Under the pieces are notes generated by a model. It ran no database searches, had not been told where the DNA came from, and was given only the letters and a program-made list of their open reading frames with translations. This document shows, one piece after another, positions 1 through 13,948 of a stretch of DNA of 64,000 bases. Within the stretch, counting starts at the first letter, position 1; each line of letters opens with the position of its first letter. This DNA comes from Paratinospora sagittata (taxonomy: Eukaryota; Streptophyta; Magnoliopsida; Ranunculales; Menispermaceae). Where the stretch lies: NCBI GenBank assembly GCA_035771175.1, contig CM069595.1:2645056-2709055 (forward strand), given 5' to 3'. The position numbers were made by a program, and so were the translations under genes.

Positions 1-3000
1 AGACCGTTCCACCACAGCTGGAGCTCATAGCAAAAGAAATTCTTGTACCTCTGTTAGCTACGTGCCATCATCTAGTTGTAAAGGTTGCTGCAACATCTTT
101 TCTACACCTTCTCTATAACATTATATTTTTTAAAAGAATAAAATTGAAGAGAGAAGAAAACCTTGACCTTCATGGTTCATAACAGATTTTGTCAATCCAA
201 ACCGGAGCTGAAATAGAAGCAGAGAGAATGCTTCTCATTGTCTACAAGTGCATCTATTTAGCGGTAAGAATCACTCTTTCTCTCTCTAACTTGTCTTTTC
301 TCCTCTCTTCATTTTTACCTCTGGTGTTGACAGATATATGAACACTATTGTAAAATTTCCTGTAATTTCATTTTTCCCTGTTGTTTTGTCAGGGATAGAT
401 ACACATCTTTCCCTCTACCTTTGTAATTTTTTGGGAATTCACTTGAAATTGATTTTGTAGGTGAGGTCATATATGCCCTCTGCACTGGTCCCTATGCTGC
501 CTGCATTTTGCCTGGACCTATTTGGCATTATGGATTCATTGGGCTTTGACGTTTTGACTTCTGGAGATGGCTTGTTGAGACTGAAGACTGGAAAAAGAAT
601 TTTGCTCATTTTCTGTGCTTTGGTCACTAGACACCGGAAGCACTCTGATAAGTAATTTGGTGGTTACATTTTTATTCTGGCTGTTGAATTGCAAGCTTAA
701 TCATTAAATCTTTGTATGTGTAGTAACCTCAGGATTTGTACCTTTGCACTCTCAGGTTGATGCCAAACATTATAAATTGTGTTTCCAAAATTGTCACACA
801 AAGCCCTAACATTAGTGTGAGTATAACGCATCTCCTTTGAGTTCATTACTATTAGAGGGAATTAAGAAGTTTTGCATTTTTCATGATTTGCGACATTCAT
901 CCACTGTCATGTCCAAATGTTGCTTTGACATTTTTATTGGTTAATTTAGAATATGTTTTTTCTATGAGTCAAACTGGAAAAGTTTTTGACGGTGCACATG
1001 GAACCTTTATTGGCATTGCATATTTGTGTACCTGCTTATTGAATTTGTTTGACCTCTCTTGTTCCTGTGGTCAACTTTGCACAATTCTGCCTTTGTTCAT
1101 ACGGAACTAATTTCATTCTGCAGAAACTGGATTCCTTGTCGGAGAGGATTCTTTCTTTAGCATTTGATGTTATTTCACGCGTTTTGGAGACAGGCCCAGT
1201 AAGTTCCTTGCCTGTGCACTTTAAGAATTCAGTATGAAATGGGACAGATTTTTATAATATGCGATTGTCTTGAATTATGTAAATTGGATGAATGAAAAGG
1301 TTAGAATGCTGTATTCTGTAAAATTGTGAGGCAATCTTGCAGCATGTACTACATAAAATTGTGCTCAAATCTTACACTGATTTAATGAATCAATCTTTTT
1401 GTTCATCAGTGTCAACTACAGCTTCCTGAGATGATCTCTGTGGATGGAACATTGAGTTTATTTGAGTGTCTCACTTGTTCTTTGTCTGCATTTCGTTTCT
1501 CTTTTAATTACAGGGATGGAGAATAGTTTCGCCACATTTCTCATTTTTGCTTGATTCTGCAATCTTCCCAGTGTTGGCACTGAATCAGAAGGTATGTTCT
1601 CTAATTTCCTCACTGTTCTCACTTTTTGATCATGCTACATTGCATTACAGCCTCCAAATGGAAAGAAAACTGTACAAATTTTGTACACTAATGTGGGGGT
1701 GAAAACTTCTAGTGTTTAGTCAAACGTTAAGTTGTTAACAGTGATTCTGGAATTTCTCATGTTTTTAAAGGCACTTGCTTCAACTCTATGTTAGACAATT
1801 ACACATTGGAACTGTGTCTAGTTTCCTCCTTCTGTGTGATGAATTGCAATTTTACACAAACATTCGTAGCTGTTATGTCACAGATTGTTTGTGACATTAC
1901 TTGAGTAACATGTTTTCAATATGGAGCTGTTTTACTATTTTCCTGACTTCTTGGTGGTGTGGTTTATTATTAGGACATTTCAGAGTGGGAAGAAGATGCT
2001 GATGAGTATATCAGGAAGAATCTTTCTTCTGATCTTGTATGAAAGTTTGCTTACGTATTGTTAATATTTCTGATAGCTCTTCTTTGATTTTTTTTTAACT
2101 CTTTTTTCCTAACCCTTTTCTAATTACTGTTCCTGAATTTTTGGTGTTTTATTTTGTTATCAGGAAGAGATTTCTGGATGGAAAGAGGACTTGTTCACAG
2201 CCAGAAAAAGTGCAATTAATTTGCTTGGTGTTATTTCGATGTCTAAGGTTGAATTTTCTTGTGATATGTAGTTAAGGTAGTCTGCAGTTTGTTGCCTGTT
2301 GTTAGTAAAATGAATTTGTTCCTGGTGTTTGCAGGGGCCTCCAACAATAACTTCTAGTAATAGCTCTGCAGCCTCAACAAAACGAAAAAAAAGTGACAGT
2401 AAAAAGGGAAAAGTGCAACGCTGCTCTATAGGGCAGTTGTTAGTACTTCCCTATTTGTCAAAGTTTCCTGTCCCTACTGATACCAGTGCAGATATGACTA
2501 AAATCTCAATGGAGTGAGTCTTCCATGAATTTCCCTTCCCTCCCCTCAATTTTTTTTTTGTAATGCTACAATAAAAACGTTTTGACCTGTTGTGTGTAAC
2601 AATGTATCTTTTAATACATTGGTCACTTGAATTCCCAAAGAAAATTTTGAGAAGACATTGATTTTCTGTGACCTATAAACACATCCATGTAACTGAACCA
2701 AATGTTTATGTTTTTATTGAGATATATTTCCCTTACGAATCTTTCCAATATTTGTCATATTTTTTTCTACTCAATACCTGTAAGCAAAATCTCCAAACAA
2801 ATTATTTAAAGAAAGTCTTGATGGTAGGACTTATGGTGAGGCCAAAGACTTTTACATCTCTTAAATACTATTATGTGTAATAATACTTTTTTTCCCTTTT
2901 CTCCTTCTTTCCTATTTTCCTCATCTTTAATTTTTTCATTGAATTGCTGCCTCAAACATGACAGTTACTATGGTGTTCTGATGGCATATGGCGGCCTTCA

Positions 3001-6000
3001 AGATGTAAGGAGATTTCATTGTCTTTAGTTCGAAAATTGAGACAGTCTAAAAGATTTGTAACTCTAGCATTGCTTTTCAGTTCTTAAGAGAGCATCCTAC
3101 ATTTATAACAACTCTAATGAGAAGTCGGGTGCTACCATTATATTCATTATCTTCATGTTTACCATACTTAATTGCTACTGCAAACTGGGTGCTTGGGGAG
3201 CTTGCGTCCTGTCTCCCTGAAGTAAGAAATCTCATACAAATCTTCTATTCTTATTTCTTTCTCAAACTCCACCCTGTTCTCTATAATTCATCTTATATCT
3301 TTGAATAAGGTTCTGTCAATATAAGAATAATATTTTTATCTCTGATCTTTCTGTTTCAGGAGATGAGTACTGATGTATATTCTTCACTACTAAAAGCATT
3401 AATTATGCCTGATCTGGAAAGCATCTCTTGTTACCCTGTCCGGGCTTCTGCTGCTGGTGCAATTGCTGAACTTCTTGAAGTAAGCTTTTAAAGTTTGTTA
3501 ATTGTGGCATTTGTAGTACTGGTCTATTTTGGTTTTATGGATCTTAATTCTTATTCTCTGCAGAATGACTACCTGCCACCAGAATGGCTGCCACTCTTGC
3601 AAGCTGTTGTAAATAGGACTGATAACGACGATGGTAATGAGTCATCCATTTTGTTTCAGCTTCTGAGTACTATAGTGGAAGCAGGTGGTGAAAATGTTTC
3701 CATTCACATTCCATCCATCGTATCAGCCTTGGTTGTGACTATTTCAAAATATATACCTCCTATTCCAGAGCCATGGCCTCAGGTATAGAGACTTGTCCTT
3801 GAAATCTTACTTGGATAGTTTGATTGGATCCTCAGCTGTGGTAAGAGTAAATCAAATGGTAATATGCGATAAGAGTTGATAAATGGTTGTCACATTAAAG
3901 ATATCCTCAAGTTTCTGTGTGTTTATGCAGTATACCAAGGAGAAAGGTTTGTGTCTAGAGGTCCTCGACGGTGAGAATATTGAGGGACTTCTGCCACATT
4001 GCAATCAGCCCTACCTGGCATTTAGTTTGTTGGTGTTGGAGTGGAGTCTGAATCACTTGACTTTCCAGAGCAGGAGCTGCATTGCTATTTTGTAGGCTTT
4101 TGACCTTGAAAGAATTGACCTACATGGGTACTATGTTAGAGAGGTTAAGTTGTTGATTTCACTAAGGGTGGGGAATGTGACTTTCCTTTGACTTTTTCCT
4201 CAGCTATGAGTGGTATTGGCTTCTATAAAAAAAAAGCTTTACTTGTAATTTTCTGGTATTTAAAACTTGACTAGTCACAACTTCTATGGTTACAACTCAC
4301 AAATGTGTTAGACCTTATACCAAAAAAGGATGTCATATGACATCAGGGCCGTCTTTTGGTTTTTGTCATTTGGACTCTTTGGACTGAGATTTCAAGCACC
4401 TATTTTGGCTGTGCATGGGCCTTTTTTCCTGACATAGTTATAATTGAATGGCATTACATAGTGGTTGCGCATTACATTACATTAGTGGTTGCTGACAAAG
4501 ATGAGGTTAAAAACTAATTTTTAAATTTAAGTTTTGTACTAAGAATGGTGAAGTGTGTTATTTCTTTTTGAAAACTTGAGTTGAAGTAATACCATTATAG
4601 TACAACTACCTTTATGAATAGTGTCAGGTGGTTGTATTTAATTTGTTGACATTTTTGCATAGCAGGTTTGAATCATTGTTGTTACATACAGCCAAGTTTT
4701 CCTAGGATAAACCTGTTTCCCTACATTGTCTTTGGTTTTATTTCGTGAATAATGTGCCGGGGCTGTAAAGTAAACTCATGTAACTGCTGTTAGGTGGTTG
4801 AGCGGGGTTTCTCAGCATTAGCAGCAATGGCTCAAACATGGGAGAATTTTTTGCTTGAAGAGGTTGAACGTAATGAATCCAGCAACAAGTGGGCATCTGG
4901 TCAGGCTACCATTGCTAAAGAATTTTCAGTCCTCCTTCAACAAGCTTGGCTGACATCTATACAAGAAATGGTTTGTTCTTGATGAATAGAGCTTTGTACT
5001 TGCATTATTTTTGTTCATTATGAGGTCTTTGTTACATAAGCTCATGATTTACAACTTACCGTATGATAAAAAGAAAAAAAAAAATCTATTGTGAGAATTC
5101 ATTTGGATACCCTGCATAAGCGGGAGCTTCATGCAATCCCGCTTAATGCAACGGGCTGTTTCTCTTTTTATATTGATTATTTCTGTATGAAATTGAATAT
5201 CGTAAATTTCAATTGTGACTTTGTTTTGTGCGTGGTACCTCTTCTATATGATTTCACATTATTCACAATTATTAGCTAACACTTAGGTTTTCCTTTTCAT
5301 GTCAGAATTTTTTTTTGCATTCATTATATTGATGCTTTTATCCTGCTCACTTCAATTGGTAGGGAGAAACTTCTGGTATCTTGCCCCATCCATCATGTAT
5401 AGATGATGCATCAACATTGCTTCGGTCTATCATGCGATCTGTTTCTGAAAATCCAGCTGTTTCAGTTATGAAAGTTTCAGAATTGTTGATGGTTTGGACT
5501 GGCCTGATAGCAGATTGGCATGCTTGGGAAGAAGTGGAGGACTTAGCAATCTTTGACTGCATTCAGGAGCTAGTCAATTTACAAAGAAAATGTGGTATAA
5601 AGAACTTTTTTGTTGGGCACATGCCAAGTCCGCCTGCTCCACCTGTTCCACAACGTTCCATCATTGAAGGAGTTGGAGCATTTATTAGTGAGGCTATCTC
5701 CCAATACCCATCTGCAACATGGAGGGCTTGCACTTGCGTCCATGCTTTACTCCTTGTTCCACATTTCACATTTGAAACTGAAGGAGTCAAGCAGTCTTTG
5801 GTGATTGCCTTTAGCCAGGCTGCATTTTCTCGGTTCAGAGATATCCAAAGCACGCCTACTGCACTGTGGAAGCCTCTGTTGCTGGCTATTTCAACATGCT
5901 ATTTGTGTTATCCTGATATGGTTGAGAGGATATTAGAAAAGGAAGATAATGGGTTTGTAGTTTGGGCAGCTGCACTGGGTCATATTTCCAACAACTCTTT

Positions 6001-7854
6001 TGAACCTGCTCTGTCAGCTGAGTCTGAGATTAAGTTAGCTGGTTAGTATTTCATGTGTTTCATTTTTCTGGATAATGTAGGAACTACTTAGTTTCCAACA
6101 GTTCCATCTTAATGATTAGGCATCTATTTCATATGTTCATTTGCTATTATTCCTTTCTGTTTAATTGATAGACCTCTTTGTGGGAAAATATCTCTAGTAT
6201 GTTCCGAATATCACTTGATTTGAGACTATAATGTGTTAATGTTCTGCAATATATTCTATTGATAGGATAATTAGATCTTCTGATGGTAGTTTGGACTTTG
6301 GACAAGTATTCCTCTAAGAAGTGGTAAATTGGTCACACAGCTAGTTAAACTATATTGAATTTGTTAGACTCATGCAATTTTCTCTATACTTAGATCTAGA
6401 AAACTGAAGGTGTATATAATTTTAGAGGGTATAAGGCTACACCTAATCTTCTTGAGCTTGTTTCTTTCTACTTTTTCTTAATTAGTCTTGTGAGTTTTTA
6501 TTTCCATTATTTGTCTCTGATGGTTGCTTGGCAACATCTTGCAGCAATAACCCTGGCTAAAGTTATTGAACGGCTACTGGAACCAATTGATGGAGATCCA
6601 AAGAGTGGGTTGACCCAAGAATGCTTCATTTCGCTGATGGAGGCAATCATACGTCTCAAGGAACTTCAAAGAGAACAAAATGAGGATGAGGAAACAGAAG
6701 ATGATGACGATGATGAAGTTGATGAAGATGAGGAAACTGATGGTGATGAGGTATGAAGATCCGGACTTCCTTCTTTAAGATGGCCTATGGTCTAAAGAAA
6801 TCTAATTTACCCTGGCCGGCAATTGATTATGTTGTTTAAGTGAATTATGATGTGTCTGTGTTGCATATCAAGGAGATCTCCAAGAAAAATTAAGTTTATC
6901 CAATATTGTTGCATGTTTTTGCCAACTAATTCTCAAGTATTGACAATTCGGAGAAAATAATTAACACCTAAAAAGTTATGATATACAAATAGATGTATAT
7001 TATATTCTCCTCGAGGATGTGTTCAGGATGTGACTTGTGTCTTTGATTAGGATTCTGAGGATGATGAACGCGAAGAAACAGAAGAAGAATTCCTGGATAG
7101 GTATGCCAAAACAGCTGTTGCCTTGGAAAATGGAACTCTTGTTGAAGAAGGGGATGCTGATGATCAAGATCAGGAGCTGGAATTGGGTAAGCAGACTTCA
7201 ATCACTAGCTTCTCTTATCTCTTTTGGGTTGAGAAAACGTTCCATTGTAGATCTGTAAGAATGGCCATTCTGTATGTTCAGGTACTGTACCAGAATAAGA
7301 TTCATAGTTTTCCTTTGGAAAGTAGTTTTCAAAAGGCTAAAGGGCTCTTTTCTTGCTAAAACCTCTTTGTTAATGTGGCTTGATGGATATGCTTCAACAT
7401 TTTAGCCTTCCATTGACCTTTCCATGAAACAGAATCTGACTGAAAACAACATTTATTGCTTCCCTTACATTTGAAGCACTATTATAACAGCCAGATCAAT
7501 TTTCAGGGCATTCTAGAACACAAGATGTAGCAAGATCAATTGTTACATCCACACACACACACACACACACAAACAAACGCAAGCAGTGCGAATTGCTTAG
7601 AGCTAGTTAGACATTCTGACTATAAATAGTGATGCATGCGAGGTTTATGATTGGTGTGTTTGTATTTTATTTTTCTGTATTCTTCTTGTGGAACCGCAGG
7701 TGTGTTGGATGAAGTTGACGAGGAAAGAGCTGTATTATCATTGATTGAGAGATACAACCAAGTTCTAATCAAAGGACGAACCTTTTCACCACAGCTTGTA
7801 ACAGGTTTCCTTAGTACTTTTCCCAAGTATGGTTCATTTTTTCAACCCTCCTGA
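1..7854 (+). CDS. Importin-7/8-like nuclear transport receptor (SAD2-homolog type), 5' end outside window
   Basis: Eighteen exons are visible: 3-83, 186-263, 461-651, 756-816, 1124-1198, 1514-1591, 1974-2036, 2164-2247, 2335-2513, 2965-3004, 3081-3221, 3360-3479, 3564-3782, 4794-4970, 5363-6041, 6545-6750, 7051-7186 and 7700-7854. Together they give 920 residues with no internal stop, and every junction is GT-AG and phase-consistent. The product is an all-helical HEAT-repeat protein of the importin-beta superfamily. Its C-terminal acidic patch (about residues 795-835 of the visible part, mostly D and E) followed by the block EEEFLDRYAKTA has the layout of importin-7/8. Family members carry cargo, including ribosomal proteins and signalling factors, through the nuclear pore with Ran. 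The N-terminal Ran-binding HEAT repeats lie upstream of base 1. The largest visible intron (3783-4793) holds nothing recognisable. Assignment to the importin-7/8 class is firm; the exact plant paralog is inferred. Confidence 0.88.
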
Positions 7855-9050
7855 TGAGATTACGATCACTGGTTTATTTATTCTGTGGCAAAGAATCCGA
7901 ATTTGATTTATTTCTTGTAATAGTGCTTGCATATAGGAAAAAAGGTAATTTGTGTGGCATTATTATGTAACATGTGGCAGTTTGGGCCCTGTTTTTTTTT
8001 ATAATTATTATTTTTAATTTTTTCATCACATTGATATTGTATTTTTTTATGAGATCCTTTGTTATAAATCAAATGTTTGGAATTTATTTTTCAAATTATT
8101 GTTGCTTCCTAAGAGTCATCATCCGCCATCCATTGGAGGTTATTTAATTTTAATTTCTATATATGGGTTTATTGTATTGAGGAATTGACATCAGAAGTCT
8201 CTTTTAAGCCAGAAAAACAAAATACTTAAAATATAAGTCTAATGCGTAATAGGGAGCCCATTCTAGCGGGTTTTTTTAGTGTGTAGTGTTCTACATGTTT
8301 CTGCGTTTCATTCTGATTTTTTTTTTTGATAATCAATACATTCTGATCTTCTCATATGATTCTAGTGTCATAACGTATCTTTTTCCAATAAGGTTCTTAA
8401 TCAAAATTCAACTTACTATGTAAGTCCTTGCTCATAAATATATGACCGTAAACATACAATCTAAATCAAGTGTAGAGTAGACTGATAATATCACAAAGTT
8501 GAAATTCATGAGTTATTTTATTTTATTTTTTAACATGCTTCCATGACCTTAGCTCTTGGGCAATTACTTTGTATATTTCTATTCTTCTAAAACTTTTTGA
8601 CCTGGTAAAAGAAAGAAAGACAGAAGAATGAGTACAATGACGGCATTACTTCGTTAACATATATAAACAGTACTGTTGGAAGAAGAGGTCCAAGAAGAAT
8701 TAGTATTACCATTACCGAACACAACTTTATAGCTATTCGTTTTCACATTAATCTTTGGCAGTTGACATTACTTTGAGAGCCTTAAAAAATTGATAAAAAT
8801 CAAACCATATATTGTAGATCCATAAAAGATTAAACAAGAAGGCCACAAATGGGCTCACTCACCCATGGTGAGAAAGCTGCTCAAACTTCAATATTTGAAA
8901 ACATTTAAAATCCCCCAACATGTACAAGTAATTTACACTTGCATTGAACCACAAAACAAAACACAACCAATGGAAAACCAAACAAAACAACGGATTATTT
9001 TGAATAAAAGAATTCAAACAAACTTCAATACCACCAGAACTAGCTAATAA
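7855..9050. other. Tail-to-tail intergenic region (importin-like 3' side / peroxidase 3' side)
   Basis: About 1.2 kb of AT-rich DNA between two convergent genes. It should contain both 3' UTRs. No coding region, RNA gene or clear repeat was seen. Confidence 0.6.
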
Positions 9051-10138
9051 CTAGTTCACAACCCTGCAGTTCTTCCTGATCTCCCCTTTCTTACCGGTCA
9101 ACACATCAATATAGCCCATATGCACCATTGCAGAAGCAAACTTTGCAGCCCACGCTCCCGAATCCTTCGCATTCGTCTTCACCAATCTTGCAGTTGCCGG
9201 GCTGCTAATAAGCGTCTGGTCTGAAACCAATACGCCTCTATGCTTCTCCAATTCCTTGTAATACTTATTGTCCAATTTGTTAGGTGTTGCAGCATCAAGT
9301 GGTACAATTTGATCTCTAGCATCTCCAGGAATTGATGTTGATGCAGGGCACTTCTTTTTCAATAAAGTGGCGTATTTCCGATCCAACGAAGGGTCTTGGC
9401 GATGTGTGGAATTGAAAGAGTAGAGACGTTGTGAGAAGGAAGAACAATGCGAGACCCCAACGGAATGGGCACCAGAGAGCGTAACCATCTCATCTACAGA
9501 TAGCCCTTTACTAGCAAAGTTGTCTTGAAGTTGCTTGGCATTGAAGGATGGAGGAGGAAGATTTGGAACAATTTCATCACTTAAAGAAACTCGCCCATCA
9601 CGTCGTCCTGCTGGAACGGCATATTTGATCTTTCCGAGTTTATAAGCACTGTCACGAGCAGCAAATGCAAGAACATCTGCGCAAGATACAGTTTGTGGGC
9701 AATGTGCTTCGATCAGAGCTTTGGCCTCGTCAATCACTTCGAAACCACGCATGCTTGGATTGTTAGCTGGGTGATCTTTCTCTGCTGGATTTCCAGGAGT
9801 TGAGTCAAGTAGGATTGATCCATCACAGCCCTGAAATACAAACAGAAGTTATAATTAAATGAGTATAAGATTAATAAATGTACATATATATTTGACTATG
9901 ATTATTAAGTTGATAATCTTACTCTAACGAAGCAATCATGGAAATGCATCCGAATCAAACCAGCAGCTAAGCCAGGATTCCTAGAAGCAGCTCTGTTTAC
10001 TACATTTTGAACAATGGCTTCTGCTAATGGACAGGATGATCTGTAGAACCCAAATTTAAGTGGTGATGAAGACACCAAAGCAATCACAGAGAAGAAGGGT
10101 AGAAAGAAAAGAAAGCTGGAGATCAATGTAGTCTTCAT
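9051..10138 (-). CDS. Class III peroxidase (secretory, haem)
   Basis: Two exons on the minus strand, 9923-10138 and 9051-9830, give 331 residues. The first ~25 residues form a hydrophobic signal peptide, so the enzyme is probably secreted to the apoplast or vacuole. There it would oxidise phenolics with H2O2 or generate reactive oxygen. The distal haem site is RMHFHDCF (Arg63, His67) and the proximal His194 lies in LSGAHSVG. All eight conserved cysteines are present and pair in the usual pattern: C36-C116, C69-C74, C122-C327 and C201-C233. The protein ends at VVN with no vacuolar extension. A single intron, after HDCFVR, replaces the three introns most common in this family. It most resembles the peroxidase-5 type. 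The family is certain, the substrate unknown. Confidence 0.95.
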
Positions 10139-10219
10139 TGTGGGAGAGAATTAAAAGCTAATTAATGATTAAAAGTTCAAAGCGATTGAGAGGATGGAAG
10201 ATGGATGATATTATGAGAG

Positions 10220-10231
10220 GTATTTATAGTG
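10220..10231 (-). promoter_or_regulatory. Probable TATA box of the peroxidase gene
   Basis: The minus strand reads ACTATAAATA about 85 bases upstream of the peroxidase ATG (10138), a normal plant TATA position. No other promoter motif was assigned. Confidence 0.55.
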
Positions 10232-10516
10232 GATGCTGTGAATAATGGGTTTCTTGTTTAATTTTGCACGGAAACGTGTGTACCAGTAATCATCAGGTTT
10301 GAAAATGTCTTGAAATTTTGGTTTGAACAGCTCTTTCTAGCCATGGATGAGCGAGTCCATTGTTTAATGTTTTTGGGTTTATAATAATTGGTGGATGGGA
10401 AATCATTTTTCTAACTCTCAAGTAATGTCAACTGGCAATGAAGATGAAAACGAGTAACAGGTTGGTTTCACTCCTAGTTATATACACATACTTGGACTTC
10501 TTCGTCAACCACTACT

Positions 10517-10517
<1 letters not shown>

Positions 10518-10559
<42 letters not shown>
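10518..10559. repeat. (TA)n microsatellite
   Basis: About 20 uninterrupted TA units upstream of the peroxidase promoter. Confidence 0.95.
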
Positions 10560-10561
<2 letters not shown>

Positions 10562-10854
10562 AATTAGTCCAGTACGGCCGCATACTAATTCTTTGCTAGA
10601 ATACGTTTTTCTTACCAATTCAAGATACGGTCACATCCCATATGCCATTGAAACAGGGGTTTCCGAGTCTTGTTAAGAATAAATTAAAATGTATAAGTGA
10701 GCTTTCATCTGTTAGCTATTGTCTTCATGAGGTATATAAAGGATATTGAGTGAGCATTTATATTCATTAAATGTGCATAGTTTATATATCTTGAAGCGTG
10801 TAATAAATGATCAAATAAATATGAATATATAGATGTATTGTAGTTAGTCAACAT

Positions 10855-11025
10855 AAAAGTTGGTGCAGTTGGTAAAAAGGTTCAACTCTTGTCACTGTCT
10901 CACCCTATAGGGTAAAGGGGATTAATGGGTCAGGAACCGGTCTGATTCCTCCTCAAATATACGGTCTGGTGACGGAGCTGGTTATACATTTAATAACTGA
11001 CATTGTTTCTTCTAAAAAAAAAAGT
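10855..11025 (+). mobile_element. tRNA-derived SINE copy (same family as 33655-33872)
   Basis: A ~170-bp block begins with an A-box-like TGGTGCAGTTGG and a B-box-like GGTTCAACTC. It contains the diagnostic stretch GGGATTAATGGGTCAGGA and ends in an A-rich tail. A second copy with the same order of motifs lies at 33655-33872. The internal Pol III boxes and A tail point to a tRNA-type SINE. The spacing between boxes is short here (~20 bp), so this copy is probably internally deleted. Confidence 0.6.
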
Positions 11026-12829
11026 ATTTTTTTATAGTTAGATTAACATTTCTCATTTACTAATATTGTTGATGGACTTTTGGATTACAGGGTTGAGTTT
11101 ATAACTTTGTTGGGTAATGCATTCAATTTTTTAGCAAGTTGTAGAACAATCAGGGAGTTAATATTTTAAATATTTGTAAGATGGTCTGATCAATTTTCTT
11201 TTAATTTTATTTTGTTTATATGGAAGTAGGTGTTCTATTTTAAAAATAGGAAGTGATATGTGAAGAAAAAGATTATAATATCATATAAAAGAATTTGTAA
11301 ACAAAAAGTCTACTTCTTTGTTAAATTATTTATGTTTGGCTAGCTAGGAGAATCTTAAATATTTTTTTTCAAAAAGGGCAAATTTCAATAAATATAAACC
11401 CTCTACCAATTTTTGACTTCCTTTTTTGGATATTTAATTCTATATATTTTTTAGTTTTTATTTGGTTCATCACCAATAGTCAATTTCCTATCATTATATT
11501 TGCATTTTTTTTATGTCCATTAATTAGGTTGTTATAACTTTATTTGAATGGTGAATTAGCATAAATCAAAATATGAAACCATAATATAATAATACAAAAA
11601 CTATAATTGTTGGCACTTTCTCTATCAAATCATATCATATGTAATCTAATTTGGATAAGCATCCAATAGCACTCATGCTTCTTACAACCTTGGCTGATTG
11701 GATATATAATAAAATTGGCCTTTGGCATGGACAACTTAAATCAATTAAATGTAGAGTGTAAATAGATTGTTTTAATTTGTCAAAAAAATTGATTTTTAAA
11801 TAAGGATTTTATAAACATATATAATTGGTGATTTTACAAAATGAATCATCCGGAATTCCATTGAGTCTCATAATATTGAAATTAACCTAATCAAATTGAC
11901 TTAAAAAAAAAAAAAAAAAACTTGAAAAGGAGATATGATAACAACTCTTATGAAACAAGTTGCAGTATGATATAATCTTTAATAAAAGAAAATGAGAATA
12001 GTGTCATGATCACCACAACGGCCTACTTGTAGACATTAGAATGAATCATCTAACTTCTGTTTATTTAATTAATTAATTTTCCTACTTATGGTTTCTCTTT
12101 AAGTGTCTTTAGATTATTCATGGTTCAGCAAGCTGAAAGGCCAATGGCAAATGTCAACTTATATGAATAATATAGCCACTTTTCCTTTGTACACAGCATT
12201 AAATGGAGGAAATCAACTTCTAATGTCTCCACTAATCAAAATACACAAATATAAAAACATCTAATGAATTATATCATTATTTCACTTCCTTGTATTGATT
12301 AAAAGGCAGTGTCTACCAAGCTCATCATCTTTCTCAAGACAAACTCTGGTAAAAAAATTTTGCAAAATAAATTTACTTGTCAATCAAACTAATACTTCAA
12401 AATATGTTTATCTGTGGAATTTGATGGGATCTAAAACCATTAATTATTCATATTTCCCACTTATTATATATCTTGAAAGGTCTCTCAATGTTGTGTTAGC
12501 ATAGGACAACTAAGTTGTATTAATAATCAATGGACTCTCTTCCTAAAACCTTGCTCTTATTGTGCAATTTCAAGGGTTTAAGGATGACGAGGGGTGCCAA
12601 TTAGCACTTGTTCAATTGATTGGTACCAATCTCAACAAAAGAAACTATAGTTGTTAATTTTTTATGGTCTTCTTGTGGGCTTTTGGCATTATTATCAAAT
12701 CCTATGTACCTTTAATTATGAGGGCTTTTGACTCTTGTTTCAAGCCCTTGTTTTCTTATGGGGTTTATGTCCATATCTTAACTTTATATCCTTTAAAAGT
12801 TTGCACATTTTTTGAGTTTACATATTTTT
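11026..12829. other. AT-rich spacer without recognised genes
   Basis: About 1.8 kb of AT-rich DNA with short homopolymer runs, for example poly-A near 11904-11921. The small ORF at 12295-12504 has no family signature. No RNA gene was seen. Confidence 0.55.
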
Positions 12830-13690
12830 CAGAATGATTTATGATGATATTGATAGAATGTATTTAAAAGATAAATAATTATTGTAATCTTGTAAAAAAA
12901 ATCATAAGAACCATATTCTTCAAAATGATTCATTACGAGAACTATATTCTTCAGAATGATTCATGATGTTATTGACAAGATGTACTCCAAAAATAAAGAA
13001 TTATTGTAATCTTGTAAAAAAAAACCACGAGACCCATATTTTTCAAAATGATTCATGATGTTATTGGTAGGATGTATTCCAAAAATAAAAAAAATATTGT
13101 AATATTGTAAAAAAAAATCATAAGAATCATATTCTTCAGAATGATTCATGATGTTATTGGTAAGATGTACTTCACAAATAAAGAATTATTATAATTTATA
13201 AAAAAAAAGTCACGAGAACTATATTCTTCAGAATGATTCATGGTGTTATTGACAGAATGTACTTCAAAAATAAAAAAATATTGTAATCTTGTAAAAGAAA
13301 CAACTATATGAACCATATTCTTCAGAATGATTTATGATGTTATTGACAAAATGTACTTCAAAAATAAAAAAATATTGTAATCTTGTAAAAGAAACAACTA
13401 TATGAACCATATTCTTCGGAATGATTCATGATGTTATTAGCAGGGTGTATTTCAAAAATAGAGAATTATTGTAATCTTATAAAAAAAAAAGCCATAAGAA
13501 CCATATTCTCCAGAATGATTCATGATGTTATTAAAAGAATGTACTAAAAAAATAGAGAATTATTGTAATCTTGTAAAAAAAAAAAAAGCCATAAGAACCA
13601 TATTCTTCATAATGATTCATGATGTTATTAGCAGGATGTACTCCAAAAATAGAGAATTATTGTAATCTGGTTAAAAAAAATAACCATAAG
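12830..13690. repeat. ~91-98-bp tandem array, about nine diverged copies
   Basis: The block around GAATGATTCATGATGTTATT recurs near 12965, 13057, 13147, 13239, 13335, 13429, 13522 and 13620, with a more diverged first copy near 12846. Each unit ends in TTGTAATCTTGTAAAAAAA plus a variable A run. Unit length drifts from 90 to 98 bp, mainly through A-run length. There is an extra partial unit at ~12905-12950. This is a small minisatellite with no coding potential. Confidence 0.9.
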
Positions 13691-13787
13691 AACCTTGCAA
13701 TCTATTGACTACTTAGATCATTAATCTAATAATCTTATGTTTTCTCTTTTTTATTTTTATTTTTTTGTTGTTGATCACATGGATAGT

Positions 13788-13948
13788 CAATGGTAATTGG
13801 GACCCCAATAGAATATTGAAGGTGGGCGCAACAACATGATCATATGAGCATAGTGTAACTCCCATGTAGGGGACAAATCTCCCACCCACCAGTGTGGAAG
13901 GAGACTCGAACCCCTTACCAACTAGGACAATACCTTGTTGGTGATCTT
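13788..13948 (-). mobile_element. Probable tRNA-derived SINE fragment, minus strand
   Basis: Read on the minus strand, the block has an A-box-like TAGTTGGTAAGG directly followed by a B-box-like GGTTCGAGTCTCC. A G-rich body follows (GGTGGGTGGGAGA). The arrangement is that of plant tRNA-derived SINEs. No clear terminal tail or target-site duplication was resolved. Confidence 0.5.

Noticed and set aside
5563..5853. Antisense ORFs inside exon 15 of the importin-like gene
   Set aside because: Shadow frames of a long conserved exon.
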